A stretch of DNA of 64,000 nucleotides, from positions 186,001 through 250,000 of the forward strand of contig LUCM01008148.1 in NCBI GenBank assembly GCA_008360955.1. The letters are read 5' to 3'. Shown here in pieces: positions 10,390 to 22,019 of this stretch; the stretch's first letter is position 1, and the number at the start of each line of letters is the position of its first letter. Below the pieces are notes generated by a model, which was given only the letters and a program-made list of their open reading frames with translations, did not search any database and was not told where the DNA came from. The position numbers and the translations under genes are program-made. Origin of the DNA: Fasciolopsis buskii. Taxonomy: Eukaryota; Platyhelminthes; Trematoda; Plagiorchiida; Fasciolidae.

Positions 10390-13300
10390 TGGGAATGCTT
10401 TTGTGCAACTACGCATTTGGGTAATTGTTCATGATTTATAGTCTTGCGTATGAATAAAGTGGAAGGTCTCAGACAGGCAACAAAAGCATTCCCCTCCTAG
10501 TGAATGCAAGATGCCTGCCCGACAAGTTATTCACGAAACAAAAGATGATCTCAGGGAATACGAGCCAAACCAAAATCTCGTCGAATCAGTTGAATAACTC
10601 GTCAGTAAAGGAAAACAATTCTGTCAAGTTTTCCTGAGTTAGAGTAGTATACCATGCGATTTGGTCCAGTTTGATTGGATACGTGCATTTGCAGGGTCTT
10701 TCTAAGCGAGTTGTGCCGTTAGTCTTAAGTTAAAGTTACACATCCCAAGCTCAAATCAAAGTGTGCTGCCGGTTTCAGGCCAAGAAGTTCTGACTGTTAC
10801 GGTTATTGTGTTTGGAACAAAATCACTGCTTTGTGGCGGATTTTAGCTGGCATCCAACAGGTCGGTGCAGTCCTAGCCAACAATGTGTCTACTCACTGAT
10901 TATAATCCAAAAGAGTCCAAACTCCCCAGATAGAACTGTTCTGCTTACCTTGTCGTCAGCATTTATCACATTAGTAGGCTCGTTATCAGCCGTATCTTGC
11001 TCCCATTTCCCTACATAACAAAACAAATTCGTGAGACGGAGCGAGTCAAGTTAGTGAAATTCGGTTTACATTAAAAGAGACATGCAAAAAGCTGTTTTGA
11101 ATAGGTCTCCCTATCATTTGAGTTTACTTCCTTTTTAAACTCATAATATTGTGTACTTCTGACTAAATAAGAGAACGTCCACTTAGAATATATTCAGATA
11201 CCTATGGTTTCTGTCGTCAGCAGGAGCGCTAACTGATGCAATATATTCAACATGTTTTTGGAGACCGTTTCTGTGACAGTAACACGCAGAAATTCCTAGT
11301 TTGGAATCGCTTTTTCAGTGGCCTTTTTCAAGAAAATTCCTAAATGGAAATGCCGCCTTAGATAATTCATCCCCACCAACTATTTCATATTACCCCACAT
11401 ACGAAAATTATTCAGACTACATAGATTTCAAAGGTAATTACAAGGAATGTGTGAGACTGGTGGTACTGTGCTGAACTGAACGCCATTCGGATCGAACCTT
11501 ATGTATTCCGGTAAATAATACATTGAGGAGCACCAGACTCGAGTTCTGCCGTCAATGGGAAAACATCTGGACGAAATCAACTCCGAAACTCTGATTAACC
11601 TGAAGGGAAGCTAATGGTGCAGCAGTAACATAAACGTTTATTTTTCAGAACCAAAGGATCCAAATTTCTTAGATAAAGTGGATTAGTCACCGAAGTTGTC
11701 AAGGGCTCGAATCTCGGATTCGTCCGTCAATTTGATGGGCAGCAAATAGCTGTCACTCGATTTGTTGCTACATCCAACATATTGAGATATTTCATGGTCC
11801 TGCGGCACTCCGGCTTCCTTTCCTTCCATTGTTGTGCGCCACAGCGTCTATGAGGCATGTTCGTTCCACTACATCCGTACTTCTAACATGTTATAACAAA
11901 TAATTATGTTGTGCATTTCACTCTAAGGCCGCCTACAACAGACATAATCCAATAACGATCAAGCGATATAACTAAGAAAAGTACCGTAAAACAGATCAAC
12001 GGAAAAATGTTTCGTCCTGTTGTAGCTGCGGATCCTAAAATTGCACGCGCACACTCCTAAAACTGGATGGCTGAACTTTAGTGGAAACAACATGCAATCA
12101 AAAGAAACCAGGTTCCTTTGGTCAAGAAAGTATTTTACAGGACTTGAAACCAGAAGAATGAATTAATGACGTGTTAGCCCAAAGCCATGTGGTAGATCAA
12201 AGTGATGCAAAAGAACATACGTTTCATCGTTACAAAATGCCACGATTAGCCGCACCAAGGCCCTAATGATAACATCTCGATTGATGAAACTTTTTGCGAT
12301 TTAAACGTGCAAAGCTATGCCATCGGAACAACTTAAATCATCCGTCCGAGCTGTAATTGGCTCTAAGAAATCTTGATTGACTGTGATATATGAGTCGAAT
12401 AATGCATCGGCAAAACCTGCAATCTGTTCACGCTGTTCGCATTTGAACGCTCAACCGTCTGATCACCTTCGAAAACAAAAGTTACGAGGTGATTATTATT
12501 TCTATAAAAAATTATGGCTTCTTATGTCACTTCGGAACGTTTTGATATTAACTTCTTTATGTTTCGGTTAGCGTACGGACGTTGTGAAATGTTTCGCTGA
12601 GAACAGTGATGAGGTGGCAACGTAGTATGAAGTGCCCATCAAACCTTGGGAATTTTCACTGCCTACTTTATGCTTTTGACAGATTGAACATCTTGGCCAA
12701 CGAAATTGATTCTTCGATTGGTCTGTCATCAATGGGGAAATTCTCAGATATGTTCAGTCCCTCTCGTTACGTTGAAGGTGACCATCGTAGTTAGCAAGTA
12801 ATTATTTACCTGAACATGATATGTTTATTTCATGTGACAGTTTTTCGTTCGCTGAACCTCAAACCGAAGAAAAGGGGATCCGAATCGATTGCTTTTTGCA
12901 TTTTTAAACATTTTCCCAGATTGAGGTGCACAAACTGGGGCATAGAAAAGGTGAATTCGAAATGTTTTTTTCGGATTCGCTTCATATTTGTGTATATCCT
13001 CTATACTTTTCCGTCTCGTTTAAAGACAATAACTCACAATCGTTGTTTTGTTAACAGATTTTGACAATAAGCAGCACGTTCTCAAAATGTTTTGGATTAA
13101 ATACTAGTCGTGTTATCTCGACTTTTGTTATTTGTTCTGCCTACTTAGTTACGAGTAAGAAAACATTAACAGAAAATTAATTTTGGGCGTTTCACTATCG
13201 AAGATGCGGCTATTTTTAAGACAAGGGTTATTTCGCCTTTAACTGCGTAAAAACATAAGCAACCACAATGGCATCTATTTCGTAGGGAAATGCACGCGAT

Positions 13301-15217
13301 CGGCATGTTTGTCAACGTCGGAAATGGCGACTTCTACTTGGAGCGTAAACGTGACCAACAATCCGATAATTCGCAACCAATTAGTCAGTCGTATTCACAT
13401 TTGTGACGACTTCTCATTCCAGCAGGGGGGAATTTCAAAATATGCCCAATGAAATTTACGGCTAACTGAACCAAATTGGAATTGGACCTGACCAAGATGA
13501 GAATTTATTTGGATCAGCACAGCAAAGATTTGATTGTGAAACTCCGTCCACGCGGCTTTTGTTCCCATTTAGCATCACATCATGTACTGCAAATCATTGG
13601 AGGATAATGAATAAGGCAAAACACACTTGTTGGTTTCTTGTCCCTCTATTTTTGGTGTAAACTGACTCGGTTCTGGTCAGGTTTTTCGTGAGTCGGACAG
13701 TTGTAATAACTCGTTTCTTTTCAACAAACCCTGGGGAGAACGTGTGGTCATTCAGATGGCTGGCAAACATTTTTGTGATGTATTCGAAATCCTGGGTGAC
13801 TACATTCTAATTTTGTTTGTACGGACTGATTCGGTATGCTGTCTTAATTCGTGGTATTTTAACTAAAAGGTGGGTTAGAACTATTCAGTGCGGCATTCCA
13901 TGTACTGTAAATGCTGTTGAAAGTTAAAATTATCATAGGAGCCTTTGGCCGTTTTTCAGGCGGCAATTTATTGGGTATAGACAAAAGAACAGACGGAGGT
14001 GAGTCGATCGACGAACCATTTTCAGATCGAGAATGGACAAATAAACAGCAAATAAATTTCAGTTGACTAATTGTTTGATTTAAAAAGCCTAAATTTATAT
14101 TTTTTCCACGCAGTCCTGTGGTTTGATAAGATATACTACGTCAATAGTAATTTGTCTGTTCAAATCTTTAATTTTAAAAGATTGAACAAAAGCCATATCA
14201 CAAAGCGTTTAAAGACAAATAATGGCTTAGTACGAACTGTTCGATGTTTTTTGTTTAAATCAGATGCAGTTGTGGTGAATCAGCGATTATTAGGTTATTC
14301 GATGGAGTAGTATCAACAGGAAGATAAATGAGCATTGATATATGTGAGTAGTATATGCTACCTCAGTGTGACTCAGGCTTCCGTATTTTCGGTGACGTTC
14401 CGTTTTTCTGCAAGGTAGCTGAAATGCCTCCCTCAGATATGCAGGAAGTTCAGTGCTAAAAGGCCAAATGCGTTTGTCTTCCTTTGTCTTCGTTTGAGAG
14501 GGGGGTGGGTTTCTACAGCATGGATAGATTCTGAAACATTGGAATAGTGGATTTCATGTCAACCCGTTGACATGTGTCAACCAACTACAGAAAAGTGACA
14601 GTTGTAAATCGTAGCTCTGTGCTTCATTGTTTCGCTTTCATCCACGCAGCTTTGTAATTGCCGGGGACAAATTTAGGTTGGACAATATGCTCACCAGGAG
14701 TGATAGACCGGATAGCGGTCGGCTTTTGGATGCGTAAAATTTTATTGCATGTTCCATTCTGCAAAAGGTTTGCCTCCTAATGGGACATCCAAAACACATC
14801 AGATATTGAGTTGAACATCTTTCGTATGATTTGCTGATGATCAGTTGTTAGTGACTATTAAAATGTACCTGCATATTTACTGGCCCTTCTTCAGACGAAT
14901 TGTAACAGGCCAAGACTGAGTAAGCGAAACGCTTAAAAATTCATACTTTTCCAGCTAATCGAATATAGTTGGGAACATTCTGTTTCAACTGTCGATTCAA
15001 GAAGGAAAAAATGAACTAGGCTTTCCTAAATACCTGTCTTCCCAAACACACACGAAAAGTTCAGCGTGGTGGCTTGCATATCCGGTTTGTTTTGGCCAAA
15101 ATTCTCTTGCTATTAAAACATATTTCAACAAGTTGTTTTTGTCTTTTATTTGCTTCATTTTCATCGCACACTGTGGTTTCCATTTCGGTTTTCTATCCTA
15201 TATAGATCTGAATCTTC
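10390..15217. other. Long stretch without a supported gene
   Basis: About 4.8 kb. Open frames are short and AT-driven (for example 12377-12571, 12816-13064, 14071-14310). A box-B-like GGCTCGAATCT near 11704 has no clear box A. I see no transposon protein motif here. It probably represents intron or intergenic DNA with repeats too old to recognise by eye. Confidence 0.35.
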
Positions 15218-15457
15218 CTAACAAGATTGTGTTAGTATGTTTTCAGTGATGTTGACTGGACATTTCTTGGCCGATTGATTTTTTTTCTGAGCTACCTGAG
15301 ATGGAAATAAATTACTATCTGGAACAAAAAAGTAGTTCGAACGGGATTTATCCATTTGGAAATGGGTACACTTTGTTGTGATTATCCGTACCTTAGGATC
15401 TATGTTTTCAGTCAAAGCTCTTCTTCCATTAGTTTTTTCTGCAGCGGTTGCCTCCAT
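15218..15457 (-). CDS. Candidate coding exon, possibly a first exon
   Basis: The minus-strand frame begins at a true ATG and runs 79 codons (MEATAAEKTNGRRALTENID at the N-terminus), with a hydrophilic, protein-like composition. A CAG|GTAGCT in the frame after FPSQ could be a splice donor, giving a first coding exon of about 54 codons. There is no recognisable domain. The Kozak context is mediocre (C at -3, G at +4). A chance frame is possible. Confidence 0.25.
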   Translation of the reverse strand: MEATAAEKTNGRRALTENIDPKVRIITTKCTHFQMDKSRSNYFFVPDSNLFPSQVAQKKNQSAKKCPVNITENILTQSC

Positions 15458-15781
15458 CAGTAGATTTTTTTAGATAGCTATTTGATCCAGCACCCAACGA
15501 ATCATTTCTGTGATTGCCCACTTTGTTCGGTTAAAGAGAACGAACATCACAGCTGACCGCAATGTTACCAGTGCGCACATGCACAGGCTTAGACTCCTTC
15601 GGTAGACAATTATAGAATCTTGTCTATCTTATTACAACCATGGTATTGACCTTACTAGTACATTGTGTTCCCATATGTTCGGCACGCACCGCGTGCTCCT
15701 GATCACTTCACATTCAGCCACATTACATGGCAAATCGACTGCTGGAAGTGCTAGTGTAGTCAGCCGTAATGATGTCATTCT

Positions 15782-15970
15782 GTGATTGTCCTCACCACTG
15801 AGTTCGGCCACAAATTGAACACACATCTCATTGGTAAAATGTCCACTTACCGTTTAGCAAATACTCGGCCAACAAACTGGTATCCAGAAACGAGTACGAC
15901 GCAAGAGATAGAACAGAAATACAAACTAGTGCTGCCATTATGCGTTGCACAAGCAAACGAAATCTTGTAG
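15782..15970 (+). other. Weak coding candidate
   Basis: The frame is of average composition (KMSTYRLANTRPTNWYPETS appears in it). It overlaps opposed frames on the minus strand (15632-15826 and 15847-16035), so at most one is real. No splice signals are strong enough to choose. Confidence 0.12.
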
Positions 15971-16309
15971 TCCATCATTTTAGTAAAGAGTTCACAGCGA
16001 TCACTGCAGTAAATTACTAAATTGCCCTTCCACATTTTATTACAACAAGGCTAAGATGATTAGGTAAGCACCATGTGTTTTATGAAAGTTTAATATGTTG
16101 CAGTAACTTCGGCTCGCAATCGTGAACGACGCCCGGAAATTTTAGAGGTACCGTCCTGAGCACGAGATTTACATTCCTATCTGCACAACAGGCATGCCAA
16201 AGCAAATTCCACATCTTTGAGTCAAACAGACTTCGAGCAGGTAAACCAATTATTAAAAATTAATGCACGGACATCTCAGTTACGCACTGAACCTTCTAAA
16301 AGTTGGCGC

Positions 16310-16385
16310 TGCGGACAAGACTGGAACCGATGACTTTCAGCTTGCCGACAGATGCTCCACCTCTGAGCTGCCTTGGAAACGGCTG
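16310..16385 (-). repeat. tRNA-derived SINE-like sequence
   Basis: On the minus strand a box-A-like GCAGCTCAGAGGTGGAGC, with a D-arm pairing GCTC/GAGC, is followed about 25 bp later by a box-B-like GGTTCCAGTCT (16318-16328). The order and spacing are those of a tRNA gene. The anticodon arm and acceptor stem do not fold cleanly, so this is more likely a tRNA-derived SINE head or a tRNA relic than a working tRNA. Confidence 0.45.
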
Positions 16386-17010
16386 TCGAATGCAAAATAC
16401 TTTCGGCGTTGCGCGAGCCGTTATTTCGATGACATGCAATAGCTATCCTGATTTTAATAGCTGAATTAATTTTGTCGGTCACTTTCCGAGTTCACGGTTT
16501 GAATCAGACTGGTAGAGTCGACTTTTGGATGCGTTGAGCGAAAGTGGATTTTCAATTCGATATAACTTCTGACTCCTTGTGATTGCCCCCCGGCCTCCAA
16601 AAAAATAAATAATCCAAACTAATGAACAGTTGCCAAACTTGTCTGCACTAGGCTCCCCACGAACCATCATTTCAACGAAAAAACGCGCCGTTGAAAACGC
16701 GCTTTGAGAATAGCTCACAAATTACATCTGCTGATAACAATTTCAAAAAACAATACACATGAAAACAAATCGGATCGGATGAGTGGATCCAATTTGCAGT
16801 CCCTTAGGGAAACAGACGTTCAACGTCGAGAACCTAGTAGCCTGGACAGTCAACGATAAAAACAAGCACTCCTAATTAGCCTTTGGGGAAAATTTCCGAT
16901 TTAGCTCTTTCATGGTTGTGCATGCGAAACCCACCATGTTTTTGACTTGCGTTATTCTGCATTTTGTTGACGAAGAAAGATGATAAATCACTTTGATTTA
17001 CTTCTACCAG
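16386..17010. other. No gene seen
   Basis: Between the SINE-like sequence and the candidate exon at 17011 I see only short frames on the minus strand (16479-16718) without splice support. Confidence 0.35.
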
Positions 17011-17187
17011 AGCAATTCGGTATTTTTACAAGAAGCGAAATACGTGACTGTTGTAACGGGCTATAAATATTCCGTCTCAAGCGGCATACCGGAAGCGAAT
17101 TTGGAAATTTTAGAAGAATGTGTCATTATTAGGCCACGTACGTTGCCACGTCAACGTTGGTATTCCAGAATCACGAAAGTGCTTTAA
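17011..17187 (+). CDS. Candidate last exon, unknown protein
   Basis: The sequence TTTACTTCTACCAG precedes a 58-codon frame that ends in TAA at 17185-17187. The peptide is protein-like: YVTVVTGYKYSVSSGIPEAN, then LEILEECVIIRPRTLPRQRW. No family is recognised. It lies about 1.2 kb upstream of the BEL/Pao element and on the same strand as the exons at 23700-24935. It ends in its own stop, so it is not simply part of that gene unless spliced differently. Confidence 0.35.
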   Translation, partial: SNSVFLQEAKYVTVVTGYKYSVSSGIPEANLEILEECVIIRPRTLPRQRWYSRITKVL

Positions 17188-18257
17188 ACTACCGATCGAT
17201 CGAAACTGTTTCTATATTAGGCAGGAGGTTTGATGGTTAATTTAATTCAGACATAGCTTGTGCAAAACCTAGCGATTTGTACCCTACTCAAACAACTCGA
17301 ATTGCTTTGTCTTAGTCAGGTGTGGTAGCACGAAAAACAGAACGATGTACTGTGGGGCACCGAAATTGCCGGCTTAGGGTACAACATCTCTAATCAACTG
17401 ATTGAAAATCACGGAATCAACCAGCTCATTTCAGTTTGGTTCTGTCGGTCAGAAAATTCGTTTTGACTTATCCTGATTTTTATTGCAGACCTCATGGAAA
17501 ATTCTGTTCAAGAGCAGAAAACCCAGGGAATAATTGTCCGAACAAAGGAGAATATTGATTAAATATAGTATATAGCTATTATGGCAAATGTGAAGCTCAT
17601 TCAAATGCAAAATGTCTACAATCAAATCCTGGAGTAAATGTTGCCCATGCATCTGTTTCCAGTGTAATTTTCCGGCTTGTATGCAAGATGACATCGGTGA
17701 ATCCTAGAACATTAGACTAAACATTTTACTTGTTTCATACATCCGCTATCTGACCTATTCCCGAAAATCACGATCTCCAAACACGTTGTACAAACCCGGA
17801 AGTATGATAGACGCCTGAGATATTAACGACCATTTTCGAAGAAAATTTTATTATAATTCATTCTGAATTTATGCATATTTAAACGGACAAAGTGCTGGTT
17901 TAAACAGATCCGAAGAGAAGCTCGAACCAACCATTTACATTTTCTCCTTCATTTACCGTCCACCCACTACTAACTGGCTCCTCTGCTACACATGCCGTTT
18001 TTTTTTGTTTTATCACATCAATTTGGCTATAACGTTGACAACGTGGACTCTGGCCATTGCCACGGGCGTGGGTTTACCGTGGGTCGAAGTTGTTTGACGT
18101 CTTTTGTCGTTCACGTGATTTGCTGTCAGAACCGAAGCCCGAAAGGAACACTCTTGAAGTTTGATGGCTGTGCATAACTATTTTTTTCCAAATAGTACCA
18201 CAGCAATTTGGAGCAGTCTTCTTTTTGGTCTGTCAGTTTGGTCGCTACACTTCTCTC
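17188..18257. other. No gene seen; possible 5' end of the BEL/Pao element
   Basis: No coding frame is supported. The 5' long terminal repeat of the BEL/Pao element should lie in or near this stretch, but I could not find a matching partner downstream of 23410 by eye, so I do not call an LTR. Confidence 0.3.
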
Positions 18258-19200
18258 AAATGCCTGCTCGAGGGGCTTACAGCATTCAACAGCCTTGGAA
18301 ACTAGTTGACGATGAAATTAGGCAGTCAAACAGCCAACATGGGCCAACCCTTGGAACAAAGCCCTAAGGTGAACTAAGCCGTTTTGCAACTCGGTGTTGG
18401 TTGTATATCTTCGCCTAGTTCAGTTTTGTCAGGCCAGTCTAGGAATAGATTAGTTTTCCATAAGACTGGAAATGGCTCACTGTTAGCTCGTTTATAATAG
18501 GCAGCTGAACGAAAAACTAGAATTAGATGCACAAGGACAACTTCTCCAGCCGAAGAACGAAAGCGAGATTGCGGAACTGAAGCTAGCGCTTGCAGATGAA
18601 GGAAACGGTCGGAGTATGAACACTTAAAAATGGGGTGGGTGATGAGGAACACTTACCTCGAGGCTTGAGGGATTGTCGTACACAGACGGGACCGACATAT
18701 GAGGCTCCAGTTCAGTCAACGATAAAAAAGCGCAATTAACTATGGGGTGAACCGTGCCAAAGTAGAGATGAAATTTTCACTGGCAATACATCCACTTATT
18801 GCAGATTTGTTAAGCGGTTTGCATAATGCCTACAGAACATGGTTAAGGACGACGGGCAGAGACTCTTGTATCCATTACACAATTGCAAGGGACAAGCCAG
18901 GGCTGCCATGGAGAAGTGCGTCCTGCTGTCTTTAAACGTTGTTTATAAAAATTCAGAGGTCCTGAGGGATCTGTGTGGACAAAAACTTGTGGTGGCCAGA
19001 CAGCTGAATGATGGTTTATTGAAGAGATTGAAGTCAGTTCCCAAAGACTCGGACGCGCTGACGAAGATATCGTTAAAAATGCTCAACCGCGAAGTTTGCT
19101 TCACACAAATGAATTGCTATGGTGATTTGAATTCACTGCGTACGTTGGATCTTGTCATCCAAACATTACCCGGCCGGATCCAAGAGTTGTGGGCTGGATA
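18258..19200 (+). pseudogene. BEL/Pao gag-like region
   Basis: The frame at 18839-19201 (120 codons) carries the most intact gag block: GQARAAMEKCVLLSLN, then VLRDLCGQKLVVARQL, matching the pattern of the DUF1759 gag-like domain that precedes protease in BEL/Pao elements. The part before it is in other frames and has stops. A possible gag start is the ATG at about 18260 (MPARGAYSIQQPW), which runs only to 18367 before a stop. Confidence 0.7.
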
Positions 19201-19780
19201 GTCTGCTCATATGCTGAGGTGTGGAAATGATCCTTAGTTTAGTGATATGCAAGCATTAGTGCCCCGTGAAACGCGGATTTCTTGAAGCAGGTTTAGGGAG
19301 CTAGCGTCTGACAGCTAGCCTCATCGGAGTGTGCGAACTCCCATTTGAAAACAGCACTTGCTTTAGGATCATTCAGATGTTTTACTTTTCAGTACGCAGA
19401 GGTTTGGTCCACGAACCTCCGTTGAAGTATATCCGGTTTCGCAGGCTCTGGGAAAATGTCTTCGTTTCCTCACCACTGATATAACCCGACAGTGAAAATT
19501 GCCTAAGGAAGTGAAGGCGTTTTTCTTGTTTGAGGCGCGGACACTTTTCGACCCAGTGTACAATTCAAAACCAGGTTCCAGCCCTGGAGGTACCATCTAT
19601 TACTGCGCGATACGGGCAAACAATTTATCGATCAGACAAAGAGAGGCGACCTGCTAATCACTGCACATCCGTTGCGAAGCCACTTGATCATCACCCAGTC
19701 ATTGTGCTACCACCCTAAGATCCGAATGTCTTATCAGCCTGGGTATCCTACCAGAACAAATTGAAGGATCAAGGGGTTGT
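19201..19780. other. Degraded gag-protease linker
   Basis: No clean zinc-knuckle is visible where BEL/Pao elements usually have one. A minus-strand frame (19369-19596, starting with VPPGLEPGF) is open but probably reflects the other strand of decayed element sequence or a nested repeat. Confidence 0.3.
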
Positions 19781-20356
19781 GTGGAAGACTATGCCTTACT
19801 GGATACAGGTTCACATGGGACGGTCATTCAGAGACACCTCTGGGAGTTGGTAGACCTCAGGGCCTCTCCTGTTTTGCTATCAGTTTTGATCGGTGACAGC
19901 GCTACAACACGGGATTTCGGGATTACCAAGTTAGCATTAACTTTGTTGTCAGGGAAGGAATGGGCACAGGCCGAAAGAGTGTTCTGCGTAGAAAGTCTCC
20001 CAATCCAGTCGGCTAGATACTGTCCGGATACGGAAGTCCTTTCGAGGCTGCATCTACAGGGCGTCCAGGCTTAAAGTAGCGAATGTGAGGGTGAAGGTCC
20101 TCATGGGTGTGGACGTCCCTGATCCACAATGGGCTTTAGAACAAAGTTTCGGTGTACGGAGACAGTCCTGTGCCATTCGAACGACGTTAGGCTGGATTTT
20201 GCTTGGATCAGTCGACCAAGGCGCTGAAGCCGAGGTAGGTTCATTGATAAAACAGTTCGATTTACTCTGTAACAATGAAGTTGAAGACATCGATTGCCTA
20301 AGGGCCAATTGGCTATGGAAACGACAACGGAAACCATAACCTTGAAAAACGGTCAT
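19781..20356 (+). pseudogene. BEL/Pao aspartic protease region
   Basis: The frame at 19781-20074 starts EDYALLDTGSHGTVIQ; DTGS is the aspartic protease active-site motif, preceded by LLD as usual. The sequence continues in a second frame at 20085-20339 with KVLMGVDVPDPQWALEQ and RTTLGWILLGSV, which match the family's LIGxD and TxLGWxLxG blocks. A stop and a frame change separate the two, so no intact protease is encoded. Confidence 0.75.
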
Positions 20357-20459
20357 TACGAAACTGGCTTACCAGGGCGAGATGCCTCAACAAGACTGTT
20401 GGATAATCGCCTGATTGCAGTGAAACGGTTGGATGGTCTAATAAAAGGCTTTTAAGGGG

Positions 20460-21260
20460 CGAAGAATTCGTTGTCACATATTCAGATATGACAAGGGGGT
20501 ATGCTAGTAAACGTCATGCAGAGATGGTCCTTAATGAACACCTAAGAAAGAACTACGAGCCAAGATGGTAACTACCACGTCACTCCGTCACGAACCCTAA
20601 AAAGCTAAACAAGTTGCGTGTTGTGTTCGCCTGCGCCGCTAAGTTTCAGGGACACTCTGTGAATGATAACTTTCTGCAGGACCAGGCACGATGAGAATGC
20701 TTCTCCGATTCCAAAAGAACGCTGTTGCACTGGTAGCAGACAACAAGGAAATTTTCATGCAGAGGAGAGTGCCAGGGATAGAAACAGGAGCCCCAAGGTT
20801 CTTGTGATGGGAGAGAAATCAGTTGGACGGCAATCTGGTTGAATATTAAACGACGTCAAATCCATTTGGCGCTAAATTATTCCCATTTTATCCAAACTTT
20901 GCTTTACGCTGAACCGCAACTGATTTTGGGTACCCGTATAAAGAATATGTCACTGGAGCGTTGCGGGACAATTTCTACGTTGACGATTGCATTGTATCTT
21001 TGCCAACTCGTCGTGTTCGCAGTTCATATCAATGCCTCACTGGCAAATGTGTTTGCAGCCATGACGACGTGCTTGCTGTTCTCTTATAATTTGAACTTGT
21101 TCGCTCTATCTTAAAAATTTGACAATTCCTTAACAGTACCTTCGAGCCGGAATGGAAGACTATGGAGGATAACCTCCGATTTATCTTCACTACTTAGGTA
21201 AAGCTACAAACTTATCGGGGGTTGTTATCAATGTTCTCATCAACATTTGACTCACTGGGG
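20460..21260 (+). pseudogene. BEL/Pao reverse transcriptase region
   Basis: RT blocks are spread over three frames. Recognisable are LPRHSVTNPKKLNKLRVVFA (20566 on), a GHSVNDNFLQ block (family SLNDxLLxGP) and the catalytic FYVDDCIVSL, whose YVDD holds the two catalytic Asp residues (20973-20987). Stops interrupt it repeatedly. The region between SVNDN and YVDD is the most decayed. Confidence 0.75.
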
Positions 21261-21399
21261 TTGGTTTCGCCCTTCATTCTGCCGGGTAAAATGATTTTGC
21301 AGCAGTCACATCGCGAAGGGCTAGACTGGGACCAACAGATCGAAGAATCACAAGTGAGATGTTGGGACGAATGGTAACGAAACATGAGAATGCTCGGGA

Positions 21400-21960
21400 C
21401 CCTAAAAGTCCTTCAATGTGTTCGTAAATCAGGCATCGTAGACGGCGAAAATCAGCTACATGTATTCTGCGATGCCCCCGAGGTTCGTTATAGGGCGATC
21501 GCCTACGTTAGAATTCTTTCCAATGCTTCTCTCATATTATGAGCTGCTTTTCTCCAAGACGGTAACCATCCCTCGACTGGAGCTGGCAGCTGAAAGGGTG
21601 CCAGTAAGAATTTACTACAGACTTGAAGAAGGGGCACGAAGTAGGTTCTAAAAGACTCCTGGACCTACTCCTCCGTTATCCTGTATTACACAAGAAACAC
21701 GAAAACAAGATTCAGCACTTATGTAAAGAAGTGGCTGGCAGAAATCCGCAAAAGGTCTAAACCTTGTCAGTGGGACCACGAACGATCGAAAATGAACCCT
21801 GCAGACTTGGTGTTGACAAGCACCACCTCAGGCGTGGAAATCGTATATTGGTTCGATGGGCCACAGTTCTTAATCACGGATGAAGAAAACTGGTCAACGC
21901 TTCAGAAGAAAAGGCCGTCATTAGACACTGGAATGAACCAGATATCTCGTAAGATTTAAA
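21400..21960 (+). pseudogene. BEL/Pao RNase H and connection region
   Basis: LHVFCDAPEVRYRAIAYVRI (21455 on) matches the RNase H-like block, in which the conserved DAS reads DAP. TIPRLELAAE at about 21570 matches the family's PRLELxAA word. NPADLVLTSTTSGVEI and YWFDGPQFL near 21800-21870 match the usual NPADxxSRG...GPxFL stretch. Frames change between blocks. Confidence 0.7.
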
Positions 21961-22019
21961 TGACATTAGAGAATGACTCAGTGGAATCGTTTTTTGCGAG
22001 GTACTCGGACTAGTTTCAG

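Noticed and set aside
16849..18733. Shared 16-mer CAGTCAACGATAAAAA at about 16849 and 18718 as an LTR or primer-binding site pair
   Set aside because: The similarity does not extend into the flanks, and one such match is expected by chance in 64 kb.
19369..19596. Minus-strand frame starting VPPGLEPGF as a gene
   Set aside because: It lies inside the BEL/Pao element, opposite its direction, without splice signals. A possible similarity to 12631 was only about 14 bp long.
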